The notes: generated by a model from the sequence alone, not told the origin. Numbered from the stretch's first letter, positions 1-8,735 are shown. The stretch is 64,000 nt of DNA from Actinomycetota bacterium (GCA_026003015.1 BPGL01000002.1:248001-312000), one strand, 5' to 3'. Numbers and translations: made by a program.

Positions 1-762
1 CATCGGGACGTCGGGCCCGAGGTGCTCGACGACCCAGCGGGTCATCGCGTCGATCTCCTCGTCGCGATCGTTCAGCCCGGGGATCAGGAGCGTCGTCAGC
101 TCCAGCCACACGTCGGTCTCGTTCGCGACGTAGGCGATCGTGTCGAGCACCGGATCCAGGTGCCCCGCGCAGATCCGACGGTAGAAGTCGTCGGTGAAGG
201 CCTTGAGGTCGATGTTGGTCGCATCGATGTGCGCGTAGAGCTCCTCCCGCGGCCCGGGCCGGACGTATCCGGCGGTGACGGCGACCGCGAAGATCCCCCG
301 CGATCGACACGCCCGGGCCACGTCGATCGCGTACTCGAGGAAGATCACCGGATCGTTGTAGGTGAAGGCCACGCTGCGGCACCCGAGCCGTTCCGCGGTC
401 GCGGCGATCGCCTCCGGCGAGGCCTGATCGCAGAGCGTGTCGATCTCTCGGGACTTCGAGATGTCCCAGTTCTGGCAGAAGCGGCACGCGAGGTTGCACC
501 CGGCCGTGCCGAACGACAGCACGGCCGTGCCGGGCAGGAAGTGGTTCAGTGGCTTCTTCTCGATCGGGTCCACGCAGAAGCCGCTCGATCGCCCGTAGGT
601 GGTGAGCACGATGCGATCACCCTCGCGCGCCCGGACGAAACACAGGCCGCGCTGCCCTTCGTGCAGGGCGCAGCCGCGCGGGCACACGTCGCAACGGATC
701 CGCCCGTCCTCGAGGCGGGTCCACCAGCGCGTCGGGGTCGCGCCGCCCGTGGTCGCCTCCAC
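1..762 (-). CDS. amrS: AmmeMemoRadiSam system radical SAM enzyme (3' end outside window)
   Basis: Pyruvate-formate-lyase-activating-like radical SAM protein; 254 codons are visible and the frame is still open at the window edge. The reading frame is not the one listed in the ORF track: starting from GTG at 762 it gives VEATTGG..., an N-terminal cysteine cluster (CDVCPRGC), then the cluster motif CNLACRFC and the family phrase AFTYNDPVIF. The CxxxCxxC cysteines bind the [4Fe-4S] cluster that cleaves S-adenosylmethionine in this superfamily. Family members normally sit with AMMECR1 and MEMO genes, which would lie outside this window. The substrate is unknown. The gene diverges from the flippase at 837, and a TATCCT hexamer lies 7 nt before the GTG, so the mRNA is probably leaderless. 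Confidence 0.85.
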   Translation of the reverse strand, partial: MEATTGGATPTRWWTRLEDGRIRCDVCPRGCALHEGQRGLCFVRAREGDRIVLTTYGRSSGFCVDPIEKKPLNHFLPGTAVLSFGTAGCNLACRFCQNWDISKSREIDTLCDQASPEAIAATAERLGCRSVAFTYNDPVIFLEYAIDVARACRSRGIFAVAVTAGYVRPGPREELYAHIDATNIDLKAFTDDFYRRICAGHLDPVLDTIAYVANETDVWLELTTLLIPGLNDRDEEIDAMTRWVVEHLGPDVPM

Positions 763-769
763 ACCGACC

Positions 770-775
770 AGGATA
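770..775 (-). promoter_or_regulatory. -10 element of the radical SAM gene (leaderless)
   Basis: TATCCT on the minus strand, ending 7 nt before the GTG start. No convincing -35 element. Confidence 0.5.
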
Positions 776-822
776 GGTCGGTGCGCGACGGCCCGCGTGC
801 GGGCAACGCGCCGAGGCCGGGG

Positions 823-828
823 CATACT
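823..828 (+). promoter_or_regulatory. -10 element of the flippase gene (leaderless)
   Basis: CATACT hexamer followed by 8 nt and the GTG at 837. The spacing predicts a transcript starting at or next to the start codon. Confidence 0.45.
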
Positions 829-836
829 GGGCCCCC

Positions 837-2444
837 GTGGATCCCGACCTCACCCAGGAGGCCGCCGAGCTCGCGGAGGCCGCGCCCGCGCCGCGCCGGG
901 GCCCCTCCGACCGGCGGCTGATCGCCGGGCAGGCCGGCCAGAACGTCCTGGGCCTCGCGATCGGGGCGGGGGCGACGTTCGCGGCCCAGGTCCTGATGGC
1001 CAACCGGCTCGGCGAGCGGGCGTTCGGGGTCGTCACGGTCGCCACTCAGTTCGCGTTCGTGGCCGCCGCGGCCACCCGGTTCGGGATGGACGTCGCCGGC
1101 GTGCGCCTCGTGGCGATCCTCGTGGGGCGCGGTGAGACCGGTCGGGTCGGGACGCTCGTGCGCCGAAGCGTCGGCATCGCCCTTGCGGTGTCGATCCCCT
1201 TCGCGCTCGTCGCGTTCGGCCTGGCGCCGTGGCTGGCGGAGGCGTTCAGCTCGCTGCCCGAGGAGGCTGAGCCGGCGTTCCGCTGGGCGGCGGTCGCCGT
1301 GCCGCTCGCCGCGGTCGCCTTCACCTACCTGGGCGCCACCCGCGGCCTGAAGGTGATGCGCACGACGCTCGTCGCCCAGTGGATCGTGCAGCCCATCGGG
1401 TGGATCGCGATCACCCTGGCGCTCTGGTTGGTCGCCGACACGACGGCCGGCTGGGCCACGGCGGGGTACGCGGCCTCGTGGGGGGCGGCCCTCCTCGTCG
1501 CGTACCGCGGCTGGCGCGTGCGCGAGCGACGCCTGCCCCCCCGCTCCGGCGGGGACCCGCTGCCCGAGGAGCGCTCGTCGGCGCTGTGGCGCTTCGGGGC
1601 GCTGCGGGCTCCCGGCACCCTGTTCTCCCAGCTGATCTTCTGGACCGACCTGTTCGTCGTGTCGGCGCTCCTCGCCCGGCTCGGCCCCGCCGGCGCGGCC
1701 CAGGTCGGCGTCTACAGCGGCGTGCTGCGAGCCGGCCAGTCGCTGTTCCTGTTCCTCACGAGCGTCTCGCTCACGTTCAGCCCCTTCGTCGCCGATCTGC
1801 ACCACCGGGGACGGCGCGAGGAGCTCGACGCTCTGTACAAGCAGGTCACGAGGTGGACGCTCGCGGCGACGATCCCGGTGCTGCTCGTCTTGGCCCTGCT
1901 GCCGGCGCAGGCCCTGCGCGTGTTCGGCGCGGAGTTCGTGGCCGGCAGCGACGCCCTGCGGATCTTGATCGTCGGGATGATCGTGCCGGTGATGGTGGGC
2001 ACGGTCGGTTTCATCCTGATCATGGCCGGGCGGACCGGATGGGATCTGCTCGTCTACGTCGGCGGGTTCGTGCTCGACGTCGTCCTGGCGCTGTCGCTCG
2101 CCCGTCCTGAGGTGCTGGGGATCCGGGGCGCGGCCGTGGCGCAGGCCGCGACGCTCACGGCAAGCGCCGTCGCGCGGCTCCTGCTCGTGCGCCGGTTCCT
2201 CGGGATCTGGCCGTTCGAGCCTTCCTACCTACGCCTGGTCGTCCCGGCGGCAATCGGGGCCGGCGGGCTCCTCGGCGCGCACGCGGTGCTCGCGGGCGAC
2301 CGGTGGCTCGTCGACCTCGTCGCAGCCGCGCTCGTCGGAACGCTCGCCTACGCCGCGGCCGTGCTCGCGGTCGGCCTGCCTCGGGCCGAGCGCGAAGCGG
2401 TGCGACGGCTGCTGGGGCGACGGCTCGGCCGCCGAGCTGGCTGA
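837..2444 (+). CDS. Polysaccharide/lipid-linked oligosaccharide flippase (MATE/MVF, Wzx-like)
   Basis: 535-residue integral membrane protein with about 12-14 hydrophobic segments from residue ~35 to the end and a short acidic cytoplasmic N-terminus. Its pattern (GQAGQNVLGLAIGAGATF, a central YSGVLRAGQSLF region and paired helices) fits the polysaccharide biosynthesis / MOP flippase superfamily, which moves undecaprenyl-linked glycans across the membrane. No glycosyltransferase genes flank it, so the substrate is unknown. GTG start chosen because it follows a -10 hexamer directly. The stop lies 3 bp from the stop of the convergent gene at 2448. Confidence 0.75.
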   Translation: MDPDLTQEAAELAEAAPAPRRGPSDRRLIAGQAGQNVLGLAIGAGATFAAQVLMANRLGERAFGVVTVATQFAFVAAAATRFGMDVAGVRLVAILVGRGETGRVGTLVRRSVGIALAVSIPFALVAFGLAPWLAEAFSSLPEEAEPAFRWAAVAVPLAAVAFTYLGATRGLKVMRTTLVAQWIVQPIGWIAITLALWLVADTTAGWATAGYAASWGAALLVAYRGWRVRERRLPPRSGGDPLPEERSSALWRFGALRAPGTLFSQLIFWTDLFVVSALLARLGPAGAAQVGVYSGVLRAGQSLFLFLTSVSLTFSPFVADLHHRGRREELDALYKQVTRWTLAATIPVLLVLALLPAQALRVFGAEFVAGSDALRILIVGMIVPVMVGTVGFILIMAGRTGWDLLVYVGGFVLDVVLALSLARPEVLGIRGAAVAQAATLTASAVARLLLVRRFLGIWPFEPSYLRLVVPAAIGAGGLLGAHAVLAGDRWLVDLVAAALVGTLAYAAAVLAVGLPRAEREAVRRLLGRRLGRRAG

Positions 2445-2447
2445 GCC

Positions 2448-2978
2448 CTACCCGTCGGTCGCCGTGTCGGCGGCCTGGGGTTCGGGGACCACGACGACCT
2501 CGTCCCCGGCGGCCGCGCGCTCGAGCTCGAGGCGCACGCGCGCGAGCTCCCGGTGCTGCTCGCGGATGCGCTCCTCGAGCTCGGCCGCGCGATCCGAGAG
2601 CCGCTCGACCTCCGAGAGCAGGGCGTCGCGGCGCCCGAGGAGCTCGTCGTGGGCGCGCTGCAGATCCTCGATGCGACCGGCGATGATCGTGCGGCGGGCC
2701 TCGATCGCGGCCTCGCGCTCGCGGATCGTGGCCGCGAGCTGCTTCAGCCGGCGGGTGCTGCGCCGTCGGACGAGGGCTCCGAGGGTCCAGGCGGCCAGCA
2801 GGCCGCAGGCGAACGCGGCGCCCACCAGCGCGATGGTCGCCTCGCGCGGCGTGAGGCCGGAGACGAGCTCGATCCCGGCGATCGCGATCCGGGTGCCGTC
2901 GCCGGCCGCGGTCTCGAGGGCCGCGGCGACGACCGCGCCGGTCATCCCCATCGCGAGCACGAACAGCACGAGGAGCAT
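2448..2978 (-). CDS. Small membrane protein with coiled coil and acidic tail
   Basis: 176 residues, function not recognised. Two transmembrane segments (about residues 2-20 and 45-68) flank a short loop, followed by a long charged coiled coil (about 72-150, rich in E/R heptads such as SEVERLSDRAAELEERI) and the C-terminal tail DEVVVVPEPQAADTATDG. The tail resembles EDVVVIPEADTIDE in the unrelated-looking membrane protein at 38156. Topology suggests a membrane-anchored cytoplasmic coiled coil. A GGAAAG Shine-Dalgarno-like stretch precedes the ATG. A TTGACC / TATGCT pair (19-nt spacer) lies upstream, the TTGACC covering the stop codon of the gene at 3036. Confidence 0.6.
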   Translation of the reverse strand: MLLVLFVLAMGMTGAVVAAALETAAGDGTRIAIAGIELVSGLTPREATIALVGAAFACGLLAAWTLGALVRRRSTRRLKQLAATIREREAAIEARRTIIAGRIEDLQRAHDELLGRRDALLSEVERLSDRAAELEERIREQHRELARVRLELERAAAGDEVVVVPEPQAADTATDG

Positions 2979-3008
2979 CGCGGCCCTTTCCGTTCGTCGA
3001 CGCCCGCC

Positions 3009-3039
3009 AGCATAGGCGTCGGACGCGGGGAGCGGTCAA
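3009..3039 (-). promoter_or_regulatory. Candidate sigma-70-type promoter of the coiled-coil membrane protein
   Basis: Minus-strand TTGACC (-35) and TATGCT (-10) with a 19-nt spacer. The TGA stop of the upstream gene is inside TTGACC. The spacer is longer than the usual 16-18. Confidence 0.4.
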
Positions 3040-3530
3040 GGGCCGAAGGGCCCGAGGATCGCCCGAAGGTGCTCGAGGACCTCCTCGGGCGTCTCCGCCC
3101 GAACGATCGGGTCGCGGGCGAGGTCGTCGCGACCGAGCTCCCAGGTCCCCAGGCCGATCACGGGCGTGCCCATCTTCAGGGCGAGGGCGATCTCCGACAG
3201 CGTCCCGTACTCGCCCCCGACCGCGACGACGGCGTCGGCGCTGCGGGCGACGATCGCGTTGCGCGCCTCGCCGAACCCCGTCGCGATCGCCACGGTGAGG
3301 TGGGGGCTCGCACCGGATCGATCCTCGCCGGGCAAGATCCCGACGCACACGCCGCCGCCGGCCTCCACCCCCCGCGCCGCGGCGTCCATCACCCCGCCGA
3401 GTCCTCCGCAGACCACCACGCAGCCCGCCTCGGCCAGCAACCGCCCCAGGCGCTCGGCGGTGGCGACCTCCCACTCGGTCGCCGCGCTCGCGCCGATCAC
3501 CGCGACGTAGGGCGCACCGGTCGCGCTCAC
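3036..3530 (-). CDS. TIGR00725-family Rossmann-fold protein (LOG/DprA-like)
   Basis: 164 residues, VSATGAPYVAVIGASAA... The motifs VVCGGLGGVMDAAARG and VAVGGEYGTLSEIALAL are those of the TIGR00725 / cytoplasmic 'MoCo carrier-like' Rossmann family related to lysine-decarboxylase-like LOG proteins. The PGGxGTxxE signature of LOG enzymes is here GGEYGTLSE. The exact substrate is unknown; nucleotide or nucleotide-like ligand binding is likely. The GTG start overlaps the stop of the upstream helicase gene by 4 nt (GTGA), so translation is coupled. The ORF track extends the N-terminus too far. Confidence 0.7.
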   Translation of the reverse strand: MSATGAPYVAVIGASAATEWEVATAERLGRLLAEAGCVVVCGGLGGVMDAAARGVEAGGGVCVGILPGEDRSGASPHLTVAIATGFGEARNAIVARSADAVVAVGGEYGTLSEIALALKMGTPVIGLGTWELGRDDLARDPIVRAETPEEVLEHLRAILGPFGP

Positions 3531-5794
3531 GGGTGGAGTATCGCAGCGGCGAGCTGCGTCGCGCCCCGCTTGTCCAGCGGCTCGTTGCCGTTTCCGCACT
3601 TGGGGGACTGCACGCAGGAGGGGCATCCGCTCGGGCATCCGCAGGCGCGCAGGCGCCCGTGCGTCGCGGCGAGCCAACGGCGTACGGACCGGAACCCGCG
3701 CTCGGCCACGCCCACGCCCCCCGGGTAGCCGTCGTAGACGAGGATCGTCGTGGCGCCGGTGTCCGGATGCAGGGGGGTCGAGACCCCGCCGACGTCCCAG
3801 CGGTCGCAGGTCGCGATGAGCGGAAGCAGCCCGATCGCGCAGTGCTCGACCGCGTGGATCGCCCCGGGCAGGCGGGGAGCGGCGAGCTCCGCGGCGTCGG
3901 CCACCTCCTCGGGGATCGTCCACCACACGGCCCGGGTCGGCAGCGTGATCGGGGGCAGGTCGAGCGGCACCTCCTCGATCACCTCGCCGGTCGCGATCAG
4001 GCGCTTCACGTAGCTCGTCACGCGGTCGGTGACGCGTACCTCGCCGAACCACGTCCCGGTCGGACCGAGGGCCGAGGATCGGTCAAGGACCTTGACGATC
4101 TCGACGTCGGTCACGTCGCGGGCCTGCGTCGTGAAGTCCGGGTCGGCCTCCTCGACGAGCGCCACCCGGTCGACGAGGTCGAGCCGACGGACGACGAACG
4201 GGTCCCCTTGGTGGAGGTAGACCGCGCCGGGGTGGAGCGTGCCGAAGGCCCGCCGCTCGTCGGCGGTGCCGAGGAGCTCCCCGGTGTCGGCGCGCACGAT
4301 CCGGTAGACGGGGCCCGCGCCCGCCCGCAGGTCGATCGCGCGGTGGGGCGGCTCGCGGCCGGCGTCGTGCCGACGATCTCCGCGGCGCCGGACGAGCCCG
4401 GCCTCCTCGAGCCGTTCGAGCCCGCGCACGGCTTCCTCCCCGAAGAACCGGCGGGCCTCGTGCTCGTCGAGCGGTCGCTCGCGGGCCGCGCAGCGCAGGT
4501 GAGGGTCGAGCACCGCCGGGTTCTCGGGGTCGATCACGGCCGCTTCGGCCGGCTCGTCGAACAGCGCCGCGGGGTTGGACACGAGGTATTGGTCGAGGGG
4601 GTCGTCTTGGGCGACCAGCACCGTGAGGGCCCCTTCGGCCCGTCGTCCCGCGCGGCCGGCCTGCTGCCACATCGACGCGCGGGTACCCGGGTAGCCGGTG
4701 AGCACGGCGGCGTCGAGTCCGCCGATATCGATGCCGAGCTCCAGGGCGCTCGTGGCCGCGACGGCGACGAGGTCCCCGGAGCGCAGCCCCTGCTCGAGCC
4801 GACGCCGATCCTCCGGCAGGTAGCCGGCGCGATAGGCCTTGATCCGCTCCCGCGCCGACGGTTCGACCTCGCGGCGGGCGAAGGTCGCCAGCAGCTCCAC
4901 CGCGCGGCGCGATCGCGCGAACGCGATCGAGCGCACGCCTTCCCGGACGAGCCGACCGACGAGCCATGCCGACTCGGCCAGGGCCGAGCGCCGCGTGCCG
5001 GCCTCCTCGTCGGTCACCGGGGGGCTCCAGAGCACGAACCGTCGCTCACCCCGCGGCGAGGTGTCCTCGACGATCGGCTCGACCGATACACCGGTGAGGC
5101 GCTCGGCGTGTTCGGCGGGGTTGCCGATCGTCGCGCTCGCCAGGCACCAGCGAGGCTCGGCGCCGAGGTCCGCGGCCAGCCGACGGAGCCGGCGCAGGGC
5201 GAGCGCCACGTGGGAGCCGAACACCCCCCGCAGCACGTGGGCCTCGTCGACGACGACGAGCGCGAGCCGGCGCAAGAACCCCGTCCACCGGGTGTGATCG
5301 GCGAGGATCGACAGGTGGAGCATGTCGGGGTTCGTGCACACGAGGTTCGCCCGACGGCGGATCAGCGGGCGCTCCGCGGCCGGGGTGTCTCCGTCGTACA
5401 CGGCCGCCCGGATCTCGGGGATGCGAAGCGCCCGAACGCCCTGGAGCTGGTCGCGGGCGAGCGCCTTCGTCGGGAAGACGAACAGCGCCGTCGTCGCGGG
5501 GTCGCGGAGCGCGAGCTCGGCGAACGTGAGGTCGTAGACGAGGGACTTCCCGCTTGCCGTCCCGGTCGCGAGCACCACGTTGCGCCCCGCGCGAAGCATC
5601 TGCAGCCCGACCGCCTGGTGCGGGTAGAGGCCGTCGACGCCGAGCAGCCGCAGCCGGGCCGGGAGCGGGTCGGGGAGGTCGGACGGGATCGGGGCGAGGG
5701 AGGGCCGCCGCGCGGGCAGCCGACGGACGTGGGCGATGCTCGCGGCGCGGTCGGGGTCGTCCGCGAGCCCCTCGAGGAACCCCTCGACGTCCAC
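3527..5794 (-). CDS. DEAD/DEAH-box helicase with C-terminal zinc-binding DUF1998 (MrfA/YprA-like)
   Basis: 755 residues from GTG at 5794. Helicase motifs: Q-like GLYPHQAVGLQML, Walker A ATGTASGKS, motif II VVDEAHVLRG, motif III ASATIGN, C-terminal GYPGTRASMWQQAGRAGRR (motif VI). The end carries four cysteines (CGCPSGCPSC...C), the zinc site of MrfA_Zn_bd/DUF1998. Bacillus MrfA is a 3'-5' helicase of a mitomycin repair pathway; the family role is DNA repair, and its partner exonuclease MrfB is not seen here. The ORF-track entry (to 6661) runs in frame across the UspA gene; the family N-terminus starts at VDVEGFLEG, 8 nt after the UspA stop. Confidence 0.85.
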   Translation of the reverse strand: MDVEGFLEGLADDPDRAASIAHVRRLPARRPSLAPIPSDLPDPLPARLRLLGVDGLYPHQAVGLQMLRAGRNVVLATGTASGKSLVYDLTFAELALRDPATTALFVFPTKALARDQLQGVRALRIPEIRAAVYDGDTPAAERPLIRRRANLVCTNPDMLHLSILADHTRWTGFLRRLALVVVDEAHVLRGVFGSHVALALRRLRRLAADLGAEPRWCLASATIGNPAEHAERLTGVSVEPIVEDTSPRGERRFVLWSPPVTDEEAGTRRSALAESAWLVGRLVREGVRSIAFARSRRAVELLATFARREVEPSARERIKAYRAGYLPEDRRRLEQGLRSGDLVAVAATSALELGIDIGGLDAAVLTGYPGTRASMWQQAGRAGRRAEGALTVLVAQDDPLDQYLVSNPAALFDEPAEAAVIDPENPAVLDPHLRCAARERPLDEHEARRFFGEEAVRGLERLEEAGLVRRRGDRRHDAGREPPHRAIDLRAGAGPVYRIVRADTGELLGTADERRAFGTLHPGAVYLHQGDPFVVRRLDLVDRVALVEEADPDFTTQARDVTDVEIVKVLDRSSALGPTGTWFGEVRVTDRVTSYVKRLIATGEVIEEVPLDLPPITLPTRAVWWTIPEEVADAAELAAPRLPGAIHAVEHCAIGLLPLIATCDRWDVGGVSTPLHPDTGATTILVYDGYPGGVGVAERGFRSVRRWLAATHGRLRACGCPSGCPSCVQSPKCGNGNEPLDKRGATQLAAAILHP

Positions 5795-5802
5795 GGGGGC
5801 GG

Positions 5803-6648
5803 CTAGCGACCGATGAGGGTCGCCGGCGCCTTGCGCACGACGCGGTCGCTCACCGAGCCGAGGACCTTGGACGCGAACCGTCCGAGCCCGCGAGCCCCGA
5901 CGACGACGAGATCGACCCCGCCCGCACGAGCCGCGTCGAGGACGGTCGTCGAGGGCCGTCCCCGCTCGACGGCCGTTTCGACCACGAACCCCGCCTCCCG
6001 CAGCTTGGCCGCCGCCTCCTCGGCGTGGCGGGTGGCCGCCTCGACGTCGCCCGGCCGCTCCGGGCCGCCCTCGGCACCGTGCGGCAGGGACACGGGCTTG
6101 GCGACCGACAGCGCCCGGACCTCGCAGCGCGAGGCGTCGGCGAACGCGGCGAACACGTCGACGGCCCGGGCGGCGCCCGGCGAGCCGTCGGTGGCGACCA
6201 ACGCCCGGACGACGCGGTCCGGTGGCGGCGCCGTGTGGACGACGAGGACCGGTCGGCGTGAGGCGTGGACGATCGATCCGCTGACGCTGCCCAGCACGAC
6301 GACGTCGACCCAGCGCTCCTTGGCGGTGCCGACGACGATCAGGCCGTGGTCCTCCTGCTCGGCGACCGCGAGGATCTCGGTCGCCTCGTCGCCCTCGACG
6401 ACGCGTCCCTCGCTCTCGAGCGAGGCCGCCCGCAGCGTCGTAAGCGCCTCCGCGACGGCCCGCTCGGCGTGGGCGCGACCGGCCTCGGCGGAGTAGTGCC
6501 CCAGCTGGGCGGCCTCGCGCAGCGCGACCTCGAAGCTGTTCACCGACAAGACGTCGATCCGACAGCGGGCAGGGTCGGCGAGCCGCGCGAGCAGCTCGGT
6601 CGCGTGCCGCGAGGGCTCGTCGCCGTCGGTCGCGAGCAGGATCCTCAC
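5803..6648 (-). CDS. Universal stress protein with two UspA domains
   Basis: 281 residues with tandem Usp domains (about 1-140 and 146-281). Each begins with a nucleotide-binding strand (MRILLATDG; VRALVATDGSPGAAR). The second domain has the ATP-binding pattern G-2x-G-9x-G-S in VGARGLGRFASKVLGSVSD; the first has a looser version (VGTAKERWVDVVVLGSVSGS). Likely an ATP-binding soluble stress protein. Its ATG overlaps the terC stop by 4 nt, so it should be cotranscribed with terC from the manganese-responsive leader. It sits 8 nt upstream of the helicase gene. Confidence 0.85.
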   Translation of the reverse strand: MRILLATDGDEPSRHATELLARLADPARCRIDVLSVNSFEVALREAAQLGHYSAEAGRAHAERAVAEALTTLRAASLESEGRVVEGDEATEILAVAEQEDHGLIVVGTAKERWVDVVVLGSVSGSIVHASRRPVLVVHTAPPPDRVVRALVATDGSPGAARAVDVFAAFADASRCEVRALSVAKPVSLPHGAEGGPERPGDVEAATRHAEEAAAKLREAGFVVETAVERGRPSTTVLDAARAGGVDLVVVGARGLGRFASKVLGSVSDRVVRKAPATLIGR

Positions 6649-7592
6649 GAGGCAGCTCCATCGGTCGGCTGGGCGGGCGTCGCCGCCGCGGTCTTGCGCA
6701 GCGAGGCGAGGATCGCCACGGCGATCACGACGGCGATGAACCCGAGCGACGCCCAGACCGGGATCTTGTACACGGAGCTCAGGAGCATCTTGATGCCGAC
6801 GTAGACGAGGACGATGGCGAGCCCCGGCTTGAGGTAGACGAACCGCCCGATCATCCCGGCGAGCATGAAGTACAGCGCCCTCAGGCCGAGGATCGCGAAC
6901 GCGTTCGACGTGAAGACGATGAACGGGTCGCGCGTGACCGCGAAGATGGCCGGGATCGAGTCGACGGCGAACAAGATGTCGGTCGTCTCCACGAGCACGA
7001 GGACGGCGAGCAGCGGCGTCGCCATCCGACGCCCGGCCTCGCGGATCCAGAACCGCTGCCCGCGGTAATCGGCCGTGATCGGCACGAACCGCCGGAAGAC
7101 CTTCAGGACCGGGTTGCGCTCCGGGTGGACCTCCTCGTCGCGGTGCATCGCCATCCGGATCCCCGTGAGCACGAGGAAGCCGCCGAAGACGTAGACGGTC
7201 CAGTGGAACCGCTCCAACAGCGCGGCGCCGCCGGCGATGAACGCGGCGCGGAACACGAGCGCCCCGACGATGCCCCAGAACAGCACCCGGTGCTGGTACT
7301 TCGCCGGGACCCCGAAGTAGCTGAAGATCAGCGCGAAGACGAAGATGTTGTCGACCGACAGGCTCTTCTCGATCAGGTAGCCGGCGAGGTACTCGCCGCC
7401 GGCCTGGTGGCCCATCCAGATCCAGACCACGGCGCCGAACGTGAGGCCGAGGGCGATCCAGAAGACGCTGAACAGCGTCGCCTCGCGGAACGAGACCTCG
7501 TGGGCCTCGCGGTGGAACACGAACAGGTCGAGCGCGAGCAGGAACAAGATCAGGGCGACGAAGCCCGCCCAGGTCAGGATCCCGTGCTCCAC
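6645..7592 (-). CDS. TerC/Alx family integral membrane protein
   Basis: 315 residues, seven or more membrane helices. Family signatures: AGYLIEKSLSVDNIFVFALI (acidic/Asn residues inside a helix), LVLVETTDILFAVDSIPAI and FTSNAFAILGLRALYF. Known homologues (Alx, MeeY/MeeF, YkoY) export manganese, so manganese homeostasis is the likely role rather than tellurite resistance. GTG start at 7592 with a strong GGAGGGAGG Shine-Dalgarno. The leader holds a yybP-ykoY-like aptamer, which supports manganese control. First gene of the terC-usp-helicase-TIGR00725 run. Confidence 0.9.
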   Translation of the reverse strand: MEHGILTWAGFVALILFLLALDLFVFHREAHEVSFREATLFSVFWIALGLTFGAVVWIWMGHQAGGEYLAGYLIEKSLSVDNIFVFALIFSYFGVPAKYQHRVLFWGIVGALVFRAAFIAGGAALLERFHWTVYVFGGFLVLTGIRMAMHRDEEVHPERNPVLKVFRRFVPITADYRGQRFWIREAGRRMATPLLAVLVLVETTDILFAVDSIPAIFAVTRDPFIVFTSNAFAILGLRALYFMLAGMIGRFVYLKPGLAIVLVYVGIKMLLSSVYKIPVWASLGFIAVVIAVAILASLRKTAAATPAQPTDGAAS

Positions 7593-7661
7593 CGTCCTCG
7601 ATCCTCCCTCCGGTCCGCCGCCGGGCCCGGCCGTGCTCGCGCGGCGGCCGCGCCGAGCGGA

Positions 7662-7751
7662 CCGAAGGTCTCTCCCGGCCGCGGTGGCGGCCGGCGTCGC
7701 CGGGCTGAGGGCCGGGCTGACGGCGACGCCCGCAGGGATACTCCCCCTCGG
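7662..7751 (-). ncRNA. yybP-ykoY-type manganese riboswitch in the terC leader
   Basis: Read on the minus strand, the aptamer begins CCGAGG-GGGAGTA and ends GAGAGACC-TTCGG. GGGGAGUA and the 3' AGACC are the two conserved loops (L1 and L3) that meet at the Mn2+ site in yybP-ykoY RNAs. P1 forms from CCGAGG with CUUCGG. Between them are a 9-bp stem GGCGTCGCC/GGCGACGCC, whose inner loop begins GTCA, and a GGCCGC/GCGGCC hairpin. The RNA starts almost at the predicted transcription start (-10 TACAGT at 7760-7765) and ends about 70 nt before terC. Next to the 3' side, CGGTCCGC can pair with GCGGACCG just upstream of the Shine-Dalgarno, giving a plausible switch helix. Recognition is by eye, not by covariance search. 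Confidence 0.75.
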
Positions 7752-7759
7752 CTGGAGCG

Positions 7760-7765
7760 ACTGTA
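7760..7765 (-). promoter_or_regulatory. -10 element of terC
   Basis: TACAGT on the minus strand, about 7-8 nt before the 5' end of the riboswitch aptamer. Confidence 0.5.
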
Positions 7766-7802
7766 CCGCAGGCGGGTGCGAACGACGGGGTGGGGCGACG
7801 CC

Positions 7803-8735
7803 TCAGGCACCGAGCCGCGCGGCCGCCCCCGGGGCGATGTACCCATCGCGGGCCAGGTCTCGGTACAGGGCCTGCGCCGAGGGGGACAGGTTCACGATCG
7901 AGATCCCGCCCGCCGAGCCGATCGAGCCGGGGACGACGACGTTGGTCACGCGAGCGGGGTCCACGCGTGAGGCGGTGAACGCCAGACGCACGAGCTCCTC
8001 GATCGACAGGGTTGTGCGCACGTGGCGCAGGCCGGCGCCGAGCCAGGCGAACAGTCGCGTCGGGTCCTCCTCGAACTCAGCTCGGAACTGCGCCAGGGCG
8101 GCGATCATCAGGAGCCCCTGGTGCTCGGAACGCCCGAAGTCGCCGTTCGCGAGGGACTTGCGCGTGCGGGCCACCTGCAGCGCGTCGCGGCCTGCCAGGC
8201 GCTGGCGGCCGGCGGGATAGGTCGTGTCGTAGCCCACGATCGTCGTCGGCAGGTCGACCTCCAGCCCGCCGATCTCGTCGACCGCCCGCTTCAGGCCCGA
8301 GAACCCGGTCAGGGCCCAGTAGTCGAGCCGGATGCCGGTCAGCGCCTCGACCGTGCGCACCATCGCCTCCGGTCCGCCGACCGGCATCGCGGCGTTGATC
8401 TTGCCGGTTCCGCCCGTGGCGAGGGGCACCCACGCGTCGCGAGGGAACCCGAGGAGCGTCGCGCGTCCCTTGGCGGGATCGATCCCGAGGATGTGGATCG
8501 AGTCGGCGAGGCCCCGATCGACGGGCGTGCCGGCCCGTGCGTCGGACCCGAGCACGAGCACGAAGATCGGCTGGCTGCCGTCCAGGGCCGGTTCGAAGGC
8601 CGCGTGCGCGCGGCCGACGGCGAGCGCCGCACCGGCGGTGGCCGGCAGCCCCACGACCCAGCCGACCACGGTGCCGGCTCCCCAGGCCGCGAGCGCGAGG
8701 ACGGCGGCGAGCGCCCGTCGCGACGCGCGGCTCAC
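7803..8735 (-). CDS. LytR-CpsA-Psr (LCP) family protein
   Basis: 310 residues. An N-terminal signal anchor (residues ~7-35) is followed by an extracytoplasmic LCP domain: VLVLGSDARAG, a central LLGFPRDAWVPL, INAAMPVGGPE, YWALTGFSGLKRAVDEIGG and QVARTRKS. LCP enzymes transfer undecaprenyl-pyrophosphate-linked glycans to peptidoglycan; in actinobacteria this includes arabinogalactan-type or teichoic-like polymers. The conserved aspartates and arginines of the phosphate site appear to be present. GTG start overlaps the upstream stop by 4 nt (GTGA), coupling it to the gene at 8732. Confidence 0.85.
   Translation of the reverse strand: MSRASRRALAAVLALAAWGAGTVVGWVVGLPATAGAALAVGRAHAAFEPALDGSQPIFVLVLGSDARAGTPVDRGLADSIHILGIDPAKGRATLLGFPRDAWVPLATGGTGKINAAMPVGGPEAMVRTVEALTGIRLDYWALTGFSGLKRAVDEIGGLEVDLPTTIVGYDTTYPAGRQRLAGRDALQVARTRKSLANGDFGRSEHQGLLMIAALAQFRAEFEEDPTRLFAWLGAGLRHVRTTLSIEELVRLAFTASRVDPARVTNVVVPGSIGSAGGISIVNLSPSAQALYRDLARDGYIAPGAAARLGA

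Noticed and set aside
3527-6661. 1044-residue minus-strand ORF as a single protein
   Set aside because: Its N-terminal third is an out-of-frame reading of the UspA gene; the helicase begins at 5794.
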